15,252 nucleotides of DNA from CAZVYS01 sp964630755 (GCA_964630755.1 CAZVYS010000021.1:1-15252); one strand, 5' to 3'; counted from the stretch's first letter, positions 6,974 through 13,309 are shown. Made by a program: numbers and translations. Notes: generated by a model not told the origin, from the letters alone.

Positions 6974-8001
6974 TTAAAACTGGTTTAAAAAGTCGATGTT
7001 TGATGAGTAAAGTAANNNNNNNNNNCAATGTCTAGTCCTGGCTTGAGTCTTAGAACGCGTTCAACTCCCCAACCAAAGGCAAATCCAGAATATTTAGTTG
7101 GGTCGATTTTGCCAGCTTTTAAAACATTAGGATGAACCATGCCAGCGCCGCCAACTTCAACCCAGCCTGATTTACAGAATCGACAACCTTTTCCTTTACA
7201 AGCAGTACATGTAAAGTCTACCTCAAAAGATGGTTCAGTAAACTTAAAGTTAAACGGCCTGATTCGAGATTTGATTTTTGGGCCAAAGAATTGTTGGCCA
7301 AAGTAATCCAAGGTGCCTTTTAAATGAGGAATTGAGATATACTCATCAACCACTAAACCTTCGAATTGATGAAACATAATTGTGTGAGTGGCATCTTGTT
7401 GTCTTCGGTAGCATTTTCCTAAGTTGAGCATGCGGATCGGTGGTTTTTTGACTCTTTCCATTTCTCTGACTTGCCCATTTGAAGTATGGGTGGTTAAGAC
7501 CAAAGACCCCAGTTTTGAATTTGGTTTTTCGTCTATAAAGATAGTTTCCCATTCATCGCGAGCTGGGTGGTCTTTGGGCATGTTTAAAGCTTCAAAAACA
7601 TACCAATCCCAGTCTACTTCTGGATACCTGACTCGAGTAAAACCAATTCTTGTAAAAATTTCTGTGATTTCTTTGATGGCTAGAGTGATGGGGTGTAAAT
7701 GGCCAAGACTAACTGATTTACCTGGAGCGGTTAGATCTAGCCAAGATGTGCTGGGTTTTGAAGATAGGCTATTAAGTTTAGATTTTATAGTTTGCTCAAT
7801 GGCTTTTTTTAAGTCATTAGCGGTTCTGCCTAATCTGGCTTTTTTGTCTGGATCAAGGCTGGGCAGTTCTTTTAAGATTTGATTGATCTGACCCTTTCGA
7901 CCTAAATATTTAACTCTAATATTTTCAAGATCCTTTTTGTTATCAGTATCTTTTATTAAAGCTAAGGCCTGGTTTTTTAGATTAAGCAAGTTGTTTTGCA
8001 T
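6974..8001 (-). CDS. pheS: Phenylalanyl-tRNA synthetase alpha subunit (interrupted by an assembly gap)
   Basis: The catalytic alpha subunit of PheRS (class II). An N-terminal coiled-coil (LENIRVKYLGRKGQINQIL) is followed by the class II core: HPITLAIKEITEIFTRIGF (motif 1 region), the segment LTTHTSNGQVREM, GKCYRRQQDATHTIMFHQFEGLVVD (motif 2 region) and FAFGWGVERVLRLKPGLDI (motif 3). A Cys cluster, CTACKGKGCRFC, lies before motif 3. Ten N bases interrupt the gene 20 residues from its end. Reading on in the frame given yields a poor C-terminus, but the frame ending at 6974-6976 reads LLYSSNIDFLNQF, the expected PheS ending. The gap length is therefore wrong by 3n+1 bases. The likely stop is one base before the pheT ATG. 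Confidence 0.93.
7016..7025. other. Assembly gap (ten N) inside pheS
   Basis: Ten N bases within the pheS 3' region. The reading frames on both sides agree with PheS only if the true gap is 5, 8 or 11 bases long (2 modulo 3), so ten is a placeholder. Confidence 0.95.
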
Positions 8002-8017
8002 AAAGTAAGTTTAGCAT

Positions 8018-8043
8018 AAAAAAATCCCGATTTAATCGGGATT
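8018..8043 (-). terminator. Strong intrinsic terminator between rplT and pheS
   Basis: A 9-bp perfect stem (AATCCCGAT/ATCGGGATT, 8035-8043 with 8023-8031) with a 3-base loop, followed on the minus strand by seven T (8018-8024 region). It closes the thrS-infC-rpmI-rplT unit or partly terminates before pheS. No competing antiterminator arm was found upstream. Confidence 0.85.
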
Positions 8044-8046
8044 GTG

Positions 8047-8084
8047 GTTGACAAAGAAAAGTAGAATTACTTTACCTTGTCAAC
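8047..8084. repeat. Nested inverted repeat over the rplT stop codon
   Basis: Outer arms GTTGACAA/TTGTCAAC (8047-8054, 8077-8084) enclose inner arms AAAGTA/TACTTT (8058-8063, 8068-8073) around a 4-base loop. The structure covers the last codons and the stop of rplT and lies just before the terminator. It may be a 3'-end stabilising structure or a protein-binding site. Confidence 0.5.
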
Positions 8085-8408
8085 GATTTTAAAGAAAACT
8101 TTCGGATGGCTAATTGCTAGATCAGCGAGAATTTTGCGGTTTAGTTCGATTTTATTTTGATTTAGTTTATTAATAAAGTGACTGTATTTAAGACCAGTGT
8201 CAGTTAATGAAGCATTGATTCTTTGGATCCAGAGTTTGCGAAAATCTCGTTTTCTAAGCTTTCTTCCGTGATAGGCATATTCACCAGCATGCAAAACAGC
8301 CTCTTTGGCTACTTTGTATAGCCTAGACTTGGTCATGCGGTAGCCTTTGGCTAGCTTGATGATTTTTTTATGTCTTTTTCGTCTGGTATAACCGGTTTTT
8401 ACTCTCAT
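8067..8408 (-). CDS. rplT: 50S ribosomal protein L20
   Basis: A 113-residue L20, an early-assembly 23S rRNA-binding protein. It has the typical basic N-terminus (MRVKTGYTRRKRHKKIIKLAKGY) and the conserved RKLRKRDFRKLWIQRINA segment, with the usual family length. It follows rpmI in the universal infC-rpmI-rplT order. A 9-bp hairpin at 8415-8435 sits just before the start codon and contains the only Shine-Dalgarno-like GGAG, suggesting translational control. In E. coli and Bacillus, L20 represses its own operon; whether this hairpin takes part in that is inference. Confidence 0.97.
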   Translation of the reverse strand: MRVKTGYTRRKRHKKIIKLAKGYRMTKSRLYKVAKEAVLHAGEYAYHGRKLRKRDFRKLWIQRINASLTDTGLKYSHFINKLNQNKIELNRKILADLAISHPKVFFKIVDKVK

Positions 8409-8414
8409 AGTTTT

Positions 8415-8435
8415 ATCACACTCCCGGAGTGTGAT
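8415..8435 (-). promoter_or_regulatory. Hairpin masking the probable rplT ribosome binding site
   Basis: Perfect 9-bp inverted repeat ATCACACTC/GAGTGTGAT with a 3-base loop, filling most of the rpmI-rplT gap. On the minus strand the 3' arm holds GGAG about 11 bases before the rplT ATG. No T-run follows, so it is not a terminator. Confidence 0.6.
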
Positions 8436-8437
8436 TG

Positions 8438-8638
8438 TTATTTGGCAAGCATTTTTTTAATTTTTTTAGCCATTTTAGTAGTAATTTCTTTTGGAACTTT
8501 GCCTCGTCGAGCATTACGTTTAGTACGATTTGCTTTTAAGTGTCTGTTTTGAGCTCCCCTTCTCATTACTTTACCAGTTTTAGTAACTTTGAAGCGTTTA
8601 GAAACAGATTTTCGAACTTTTAGTTTATTTTTTTTCAT
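8438..8638 (-). CDS. rpmI: 50S ribosomal protein L35
   Basis: A 66-residue, highly basic L35 with the family pattern: KLKVRKSVSKRFKVTKTGKV, a central GAQNRHLKANRTKR and a C-terminal MAKKIKKMLAK. Its start overlaps the 3' end of infC by 14 bases, which implies translational coupling. It is part of the large ribosomal subunit. Confidence 0.96.
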   Translation of the reverse strand: MKKNKLKVRKSVSKRFKVTKTGKVMRRGAQNRHLKANRTKRNARRGKVPKEITTKMAKKIKKMLAK

Positions 8639-9173
8639 TTTTAGGTTTTTCAGCTGGCTTTCCTTTTAAAGGTGCCAAGATAATCCAGAGTAACTTTCCT
8701 TGAAGTTTTGGTTCAGTTTGTTGTGTACCAAACTCTGTTAGTTTTTTGGCAGCTTTTTTTAATAGTTCGTAACCAAATTCTTTTCTAGTAATTTGGCGAC
8801 CGGTGAATTTTACTGTAAGTTTGACTTTATGTCCAGACTCAAGAAATTTTTTGGTCCTATTAATTCGAGTTTCAAGGTCGCCTTGAGCTATAAAAGGAGT
8901 GATGCGAATTTCTTTTTGATCCTTAGCTTTATCTTTTTTGCGACTAGCTTTTACTTTTTGTTTTTGTTGATATTTGAATTTTGAAAAATCAATGATTCGA
9001 ACAACTGGAGGCTTGGCTTTTTCAGCTACCATGACAACATCCATTTTCATTTGCCTGGCTTTAAAAATTGCTTCGTCACGTGACATGACCCCGATTTGTT
9101 TTTCATCAGGTCCAATGACTCGAACTTCAGAGGCTTGAATATACTGATTAATTTGATGGAATTTCTTACTCAT
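8625..9173 (-). CDS. infC: Translation initiation factor IF-3
   Basis: A 182-residue IF-3, which binds the 30S subunit, prevents premature 50S joining and checks start codon pairing. The N-domain has VRVIGPDEKQIGVMSRDEAIFKARQ and VVRIIDFSKFKYQQ; a basic linker (QKQKVKASRKKDKAKDQKEI) follows; the C-domain begins IRITPFIAQGDLETRINR and contains VKLTVKFTGRQITR. A Lys/Glu-rich tail extends a little past the usual end. It starts 12 bases after thrS and overlaps rpmI, so it belongs to the T-box-led operon. The start is ATG; in many bacteria infC uses a rare start such as ATT for autoregulation, which is not seen here. Confidence 0.96.
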   Translation of the reverse strand: MSKKFHQINQYIQASEVRVIGPDEKQIGVMSRDEAIFKARQMKMDVVMVAEKAKPPVVRIIDFSKFKYQQKQKVKASRKKDKAKDQKEIRITPFIAQGDLETRINRTKKFLESGHKVKLTVKFTGRQITRKEFGYELLKKAAKKLTEFGTQQTEPKLQGKLLWIILAPLKGKPAEKPKNEKK

Positions 9174-9185
9174 CTGGGGATTTTA

Positions 9186-10955
9186 TCAGTTTATGGTCTT
9201 TTTCTCAATTTCAGACTGGATTTTGTTGGTGAATTTTTCTATAGTCATCAGGCCTAGATTGCCTTTTTTTCTAGCTCTAATAGCTAGTTTTTGGGATTTA
9301 GCTTCTTTTTCACCGACAACAATCACATATGGGATTTTTTGCATTTCTGCGTCTCTAATTCTTGACTGCATTGATTCTGATCGAGAATCTAGCTCTACAC
9401 GAATTTTTTTATCTTTTAGGGCGATAGCCACTTTTTTGGCGTAAGCATTTTGCTTATCTGTGATTGGAATAATAACTACTTGTGTTGGGGAGAGCCAGGT
9501 TGGAAAGGCGCCAGCATAATGTTCAATTAAAAAGGCCATAGTACGTTCAAAGGCTCCCAAAGAAGAGCGGTGGATAACCACTGGTTTTTCTTTTTGACTC
9601 TTTTCATTGATATAAGTCATGTTAAAGCGTTTGGGCATAACAAAGTCATATTGAACTGTAAAAGCAGTTTCTTCTTTACCTAAAACATTCTTAATTTGAA
9701 CATCAATTTTTGGTCCATAAAAGGCAGCTTCGTCAGGGGCTTCAAAATATGGAGCTTTGGTAGAGATTAAAACTTGGCGGAGAATTTGTTCAGCTTCATC
9801 CCAAGCTTGATCGTCTTGATAATATTTTTTGGTATTTCTTCGATTACCCAAAGATAAACGGTAACGATAATCTTGACCTTTTTTCATTCCTAATGTTTGG
9901 TTGACGTAGTCGATTAGATCTAAAACAGCGATGATTTCATTTTTGGCTTGGTTGGTTGGAGTCATGATATGTGCGTCGGCTAAGCAAAAAGTTCTAACTC
10001 TCATTAAACCAGATAATTCACCACTTTTCTCGTATCTAAACTGAGGAGATATTTCAGCGTAACGGACAGGTAAGTCTTTGTAGCTCTGGGGTTTTGAGTT
10101 ATATAAGGTGAAATGATGAGGGCAAGTCATTGGTCTTAAAATTAATTCTTCATCGTCAACTTTCATTACTGGATACATAGTGTCTTTATAATATGGATAA
10201 TGTCCAGATTTTTTGAATAAGTCGGTTTTAGCTAAAACTGGTGTGTATACATGTTGATAGTCTCGTTTGAGTTCTTCGTCAACAATAAAACGTTCTAGTT
10301 CACGTCGGATAACTGAACCATTTGGGGTAAGGGTGGGTAAACCTTTACCAATTAAGTCAGAAAAAGTAAATAAATTAAGTTCTTTGCCAAGTTTTCTGTG
10401 ATCACGTTTTTTGGCTTCTTCTAGATTGTTTAAGTAAGTTCGTAGCTCTTTTTTTGATTCAAATGCAGTGCCATAAATACGAGTCAGCATTTTGTTTTTT
10501 TCGTCCCCATGCCAGTAAGCTCCGGCTACAGATAAGAGTTTAAAAGCTTTGATTTCCCCAGTTGATTTTACATGTGGTCCAGCACAGAGATCTACGTCTG
10601 ACTCTTTTTTACCTGGTTTTCCGGTCCAGTAAAGGATAGCTTGTTCTTTTTTTTGTTCAATCTGATCAACCCAGTCAAGTTTGTATTGATTGTTTTTAAA
10701 CATTTTTCGAGCTTTTTTTATGGAAATTTTTTGACGGATTAGAGGAAGATCCGCGTCAATAATTTGTTGCATGCGTTTTTCTATTTTTGGAAAGTCTGCT
10801 TCTGAGATCTTACCTTTATAGTCAAAGTCATGATAAAAACCATCGTCAGTAGCTGGTCCCATGGCTCGTTTTAGACCGGGATATAGATCTGTCATGGCTA
10901 GATGAAGAACATGTTCGGCGGTGTGGCGTAAGGAAAATAGTTTATCTTGAGACAT
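9186..10955 (-). CDS. thrS: Threonyl-tRNA synthetase lacking the TGS domain
   Basis: A class II synthetase charging tRNA-Thr, 589 residues from ATG 10955. It begins at once with the editing domain (LRHTAEHVLHLAM, later CAGPHVKSTGEI), so the N-terminal TGS domain of the roughly 640-residue E. coli enzyme is missing. The catalytic core has the zinc-site Cys in RPMTCPHH, motif 2 around ISPQFRYEKSGELSGLMRVR, and motif 3 at SLGAFERTMAFLIEH. The C-terminal anticodon-binding domain runs from SPTQVVIIPITDKQ to the end. A start at 11009 is possible, but it would overlap the upstream gene by 68 bases; 10955 overlaps by 14 and begins at the conserved editing domain. Expression is probably set by the threonine-type T-box upstream. 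Confidence 0.95.
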   Translation of the reverse strand: MSQDKLFSLRHTAEHVLHLAMTDLYPGLKRAMGPATDDGFYHDFDYKGKISEADFPKIEKRMQQIIDADLPLIRQKISIKKARKMFKNNQYKLDWVDQIEQKKEQAILYWTGKPGKKESDVDLCAGPHVKSTGEIKAFKLLSVAGAYWHGDEKNKMLTRIYGTAFESKKELRTYLNNLEEAKKRDHRKLGKELNLFTFSDLIGKGLPTLTPNGSVIRRELERFIVDEELKRDYQHVYTPVLAKTDLFKKSGHYPYYKDTMYPVMKVDDEELILRPMTCPHHFTLYNSKPQSYKDLPVRYAEISPQFRYEKSGELSGLMRVRTFCLADAHIMTPTNQAKNEIIAVLDLIDYVNQTLGMKKGQDYRYRLSLGNRRNTKKYYQDDQAWDEAEQILRQVLISTKAPYFEAPDEAAFYGPKIDVQIKNVLGKEETAFTVQYDFVMPKRFNMTYINEKSQKEKPVVIHRSSLGAFERTMAFLIEHYAGAFPTWLSPTQVVIIPITDKQNAYAKKVAIALKDKKIRVELDSRSESMQSRIRDAEMQKIPYVIVVGEKEAKSQKLAIRARKKGNLGLMTIEKFTNKIQSEIEKKTIN

Positions 10956-11211
10956 ATTGATTAAATAATTTATTAATATCTTGAGGGATTTGTTGATTTT
11001 GTTTAACAATTGGATTAGATTGTAAATTTTCGACTAAGTTGGTTAGTCGGTCCATTTGAGATGATAGTTGAGGCCAGAGTAGTTTGTAACCAACAAACAT
11101 GATCAGAAACCAGATAATTAAACTACCTAGTCCCCTAGCCACTCCCGCAAAAAAGTTTTTAACAAAGATTTCGCCAAGACTAGCTTGATAAATAGTTTTT
11201 TGATTTTCCAT
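10942..11211 (-). CDS. Small single-pass membrane protein, first gene of the T-box operon
   Basis: An 89-residue protein with one hydrophobic segment at about 30-50 (LGSLIIWFLIMFVGYKLLW), preceded by a short amphipathic stretch containing FFAGVARGLG. A polar, coiled-coil-like tail (QMDRLTNLVENLQSN) follows. The FxxGxARGxG-plus-helix pattern reminds me of the small DUF5665-type membrane proteins, but I cannot confirm that. It lies between the T-box leader and thrS and overlaps thrS by 14 bases, so its translation is likely coupled to thrS. No Shine-Dalgarno lies at normal distance; AGGTGG is 16 bases before the ATG. Function unknown. Confidence 0.75.
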   Translation of the reverse strand: MENQKTIYQASLGEIFVKNFFAGVARGLGSLIIWFLIMFVGYKLLWPQLSSQMDRLTNLVENLQSNPIVKQNQQIPQDINKLFNQYVSR

Positions 11212-11227
11212 ATTTATAAATATAAAA

Positions 11228-11344
11228 CCACCTATGTTAACTAGAGCCCTCGCGGTTCCATCTAGTTTTAGGTGGCTTGTTTCTTATCCTTCTTGGATCA
11301 AGTAATAGCCTGATTGGTTAGTGACGCCAATCTCGAGCGCTATT
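11228..11344 (-). ncRNA. T-box riboswitch with short Stem I, threonine specificity
   Basis: The T-box core reads TGGAACCGCG. It sits in a canonical antiterminator: 7-bp helix AACTAGA/TCTAGTT (11261-11267 with 11239-11245), 7-base bulge UGGAACC, a 2-bp GC/GC helix and a 4-base loop. An outer helix CCACCTA/TAGGTGG (11269-11275 with 11228-11234) is followed by TTTTAT. It could act as the terminator, or sequester the AGGTGG ribosome site. Upstream, a short Stem I is visible: AATAGC/GCTATT (11339-11344 with 11304-11309), an internal loop, then GATTGG/CCAATC (11327-11332 with 11312-11317) closing the 9-base loop CGTCACTAA. The loop contains the Thr codon ACU followed by A. A small hairpin (ATCC/GGAT) lies between the two parts. 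Together these fit control of thrS by uncharged tRNA-Thr. Translational T-boxes with ultrashort Stem I are known mainly from Actinobacteria ileS. Confidence 0.85.
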
Positions 11345-11363
11345 AATTAATGAATGATAAATA

Positions 11364-11392
11364 AGTATAGCAGTTGTTGGTGGAACCGACAA
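11364..11392 (-). promoter_or_regulatory. Promoter of the T-box operon, with -35 inside tRNA-Val
   Basis: Minus strand: TTGTCG (11387-11392), 17-base spacer, TATACT (11364-11369). Transcription would start near 11357, about 13 bases before Stem I of the T-box. The -35 hexamer lies in the T-arm/acceptor part of the tRNA-Val gene. Confidence 0.65.
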
Positions 11393-11454
11393 GATTCGAA
11401 CTTGTGACCTCTCGCATGTCAAGCGAACGCGCTAACCAGCTGCGCCACGGTTCC
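11378..11454 (-). tRNA. tRNA-Val (GAC), CCA encoded
   Basis: A 77-base cloverleaf on the minus strand. The acceptor stem is GGAACCG/CGGTTCC with discriminator A and encoded CCA. The anticodon stem TTCGC/GCGAG closes the loop TTGACAT, giving anticodon GAC (Val). The T-arm is ACAAG/CTTGT around TTCGAAT, and the D-loop holds AGCTGGTTA with the conserved GG. All stems pair, so it should be functional. Its first 23 bases are also the 3' end of the neighbouring HTH/LAGLIDADG frame, and its 3' part carries the -35 box of the T-box operon. Confidence 0.95.
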
Positions 11455-12136
11455 TTAACTGTAGCTTGTTGATATATTTTAACATTTCATTTGAAATTGC
11501 CAAAATTCTCCTTTGTAAATCTGTGCTGCAGTAAACTACAGAACAAACGCCTTTGTATTTTTGGTGTGTTTTGGTTTTACGAGTTCTTTGATCAAATTGA
11601 GTTTTGTTAAATTGACTAAAAGGAATGCTAAGTAGTTTAGACCAATAATCCTTCAAGCGTGCTTCATTTTGGTCAGCTCTGGCATAAATTGATGCTCTTA
11701 GCTTTGAATTATCAACATTATATAGTTTTCTTAATAAGGTGGTAAAAGTAAGTAATATCTTGGGATTTGAGCTTCCCAATGCTATTCTATGTCCTGTTTT
11801 AAATCCGTCACCAAGGTAAAGTCCTGCTAAAAATATTTCTAATTGTTGATTTGTAAGGTTGATAGAGTTAATAAACTCCTTTACATCTTCATTAATTTTA
11901 TTTATTCTTGATAATCGATTTTCTCGATGAGCGATAGAAGCTTTTCTTCTGGCTTTAATTAGAGCGTTCTTCCAATTTTTATGAAGCCTAGCTTTATGCT
12001 TATTGGATAATGATACGTTTTTTAACCAATAATTTAACGTAGACTTAGCAACATTTAGTTGTTTTTGAATATCTCGATAGCTTTTCCCCTGTTTTCTTAA
12101 CTGTATTGAAGTTTCTTTCAGCTTGTTCTTATTCAT
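11432..12136 (-). CDS. HTH + single-motif LAGLIDADG endonuclease-like protein
   Basis: A 234-residue basic protein. Residues about 17-40 form a helix-turn-helix (GKSYRDIQKQLNVAKSTLNYWLKN) like those of resolvases and transposase N-termini. Residues 103-111 read LAGLYLGDG, a single LAGLIDADG motif with the catalytic Asp at about 110; single-motif forms act as homodimers. A basic stretch lies between (about 45-80). It was probably a homing-type endonuclease or derives from one. The last seven codons and the TAG stop are supplied by the first 23 bases of tRNA-Val, so its native C-terminus may have been cut or replaced. Upstream lie an 11-bp inverted repeat and a decayed tRNA-Val 5' half, which suggests a tRNA-targeting mobile element. 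No Shine-Dalgarno is seen before the ATG. Confidence 0.75.
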   Translation of the reverse strand: MNKNKLKETSIQLRKQGKSYRDIQKQLNVAKSTLNYWLKNVSLSNKHKARLHKNWKNALIKARRKASIAHRENRLSRINKINEDVKEFINSINLTNQQLEIFLAGLYLGDGFKTGHRIALGSSNPKILLTFTTLLRKLYNVDNSKLRASIYARADQNEARLKDYWSKLLSIPFSQFNKTQFDQRTRKTKTHQKYKGVCSVVYCSTDLQRRILAISNEMLKYINKLQLRNRGAAG

Positions 12137-12185
12137 ATTGAACTTCAGTGTAATTATATTAACAGAATAATATAGAAGTTCAATA
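12136..12185. repeat. 11-bp inverted repeat directly before the HTH/LAGLIDADG start codon
   Basis: Perfect arms TATTGAACTTC (12136-12146) and GAAGTTCAATA (12175-12185) are separated by 28 bases, with an inner TATATT/AATATA pair. One arm touches the start codon, and the other ends two bases from the tRNA half. It may be an operator for the HTH domain, an mRNA hairpin over the start, or an element end. Confidence 0.75.
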
Positions 12186-12187
12186 AA

Positions 12188-12224
12188 GTCAACGAAGCGC
12201 TATAGCTAGCTGAGCTAATCGCCC
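12188..12224 (-). pseudogene. Decayed 5' half of a tRNA-Val (GAC)
   Basis: Minus strand from 12224: acceptor strand GGGCGAT, TA, D-stem GCTC, D-loop AGCTAGCTA, TAGC, G, anticodon stem CTTCG, then TTGAC. This is a standard tRNA 5' half up to and including the GAC anticodon. The conserved GG of the D-loop is altered to AG and one D-stem pair is lost. There is no matching 3' half (CGAAG ... ATCGCCC) downstream. The break falls in the anticodon loop right after the anticodon. Confidence 0.65.
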
Positions 12225-12268
12225 GTTTAGGAATATTTTAGCAAATATGTTTAATTTTATAAATACGA

Positions 12269-13309
12269 TCACATTGGTAATTCATTTGCTTCTTCGATCA
12301 TTGTATCCATGTTTTTTTCTAAGTATGGGACTTTGATAGCTGGATCAGATAAAAGAACTAGATTGTGAAATGGCCTTAAGATTGGAGTTTTATGTCGTTC
12401 ATCTCCATTTGGATAATCAGCGTTGTAGGCAATAAATTCAGTGTGGGCTGGATTTTTTGGTCCAGGAATAGTGTCTAGCATGACTAAATCCTGTTTTGAT
12501 TCAAGATGAAGATTAAATGCCTGGTTGTGAAGAAATGGTAGCCAGTCACCGATAACTGCTGTTAAACCATAAGCTTGATCAATTACCCTTTTTTGAAGAG
12601 TTTCTTCTGAGTCTATCCCCCAAGCGTATTGATAGTAGACAGCATCTTTTTTTAAATTTCTTCGTATGTGGCCAGCCCAAGTATTGTTTTGTAGTTTTAG
12701 GCAATTTTTTAACAACTGATTCCACTCTTCCCAAGCTTGGATAAAATCTGCATTAACAAGTTGAGTTAGTCTGATTGTTTTGGAAGTAATCATCGATGTG
12801 CTATCGTCTTGTGCATTAATTCCGTGAGTGACTAGTTGATGGATTGTACTCGTGTTACGAGTTAAAGTTTGATCAATGTCGTCTTCTAGAGAAATATCTG
12901 GAGGTAGTTCGTCTACCCTGGGATTTAGATCAGTAAATAAAGGATCTGCCATACCTAAATCAACAAGAATTACTAGGTGATCAATTGGTTTTTGAGAGGC
13001 TTGATGTAGCTCTCTGAGTCTATAAGGTATTTCTTCGTGACATAAAACATAGCCTTTTCTTAAGCCCATTTGGGTCCATATCATTTCGTTGTGAAGTGTG
13101 GGTCTTCGTTGTCCTTGTATTCGATGTGTCTCGTAGTTTGCACAGATTAAAGAAATAATTGGAATAGACGAAAGACTTGGATTAGTAATGAGATCGATTG
13201 CTTTATCAGCGTATTCATATTTTTCTTTAGGCAAAGATTCTTGTTGCCAGCGATTTATTAGTAATTTAGTATTTTGTTTTAATATTTCAGTTGGTTGAGT
13301 TTCAGGCAT
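12269..13309 (-). CDS. Protein of unknown function, paralogue of the next gene
   Basis: A 346-residue soluble protein I do not recognise. Alternating hydrophobic strands and helices suggest an alpha/beta, possibly Rossmann-like, fold: a strand ending IPIISLICANYE (ICANY at 55-59), a second strand HLVILVDLGMADPLF (about 111-125), a Trp-rich helix (FIQAWEEWNQLLKNC), and YYQYAWGID (GID at 231-233) followed by QKRVIDQAYGL. The ICANY strand, the preceding EYxDxA helix and the GID...(K/E)R...Y segment recur in the 520-residue neighbour, so the two are divergent paralogues. There is no signal peptide or membrane segment. ATG 13309 has a fair ribosome site (AAAGGA, 7 bases upstream). Expression is probably controlled by a Phe-rich leader peptide and attenuator just upstream. 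An aminoacyl-tRNA- or amino acid-using enzyme is a guess only. Confidence 0.75.
   Translation of the reverse strand: MPETQPTEILKQNTKLLINRWQQESLPKEKYEYADKAIDLITNPSLSSIPIISLICANYETHRIQGQRRPTLHNEMIWTQMGLRKGYVLCHEEIPYRLRELHQASQKPIDHLVILVDLGMADPLFTDLNPRVDELPPDISLEDDIDQTLTRNTSTIHQLVTHGINAQDDSTSMITSKTIRLTQLVNADFIQAWEEWNQLLKNCLKLQNNTWAGHIRRNLKKDAVYYQYAWGIDSEETLQKRVIDQAYGLTAVIGDWLPFLHNQAFNLHLESKQDLVMLDTIPGPKNPAHTEFIAYNADYPNGDERHKTPILRPFHNLVLLSDPAIKVPYLEKNMDTMIEEANELPM

Noticed and set aside
8018..8043. A pheM-like attenuator before pheS
   Set aside because: There is a terminator, but no Phe-rich short frame and no segment complementary to its 5' arm upstream.
12188..12224. An intact intron-containing tRNA-Val
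   Set aside because: No 3' exon matching CGAAG or ATCGCCC is found downstream, and the nearby 3' half belongs to a tRNA with a different, fully paired acceptor stem. The D-loop GG is also lost.
12225..12268. Terminator after the 346-residue gene
   Set aside because: Only a weak ATATTT/AAATAT pairing with no T-run on the minus strand.
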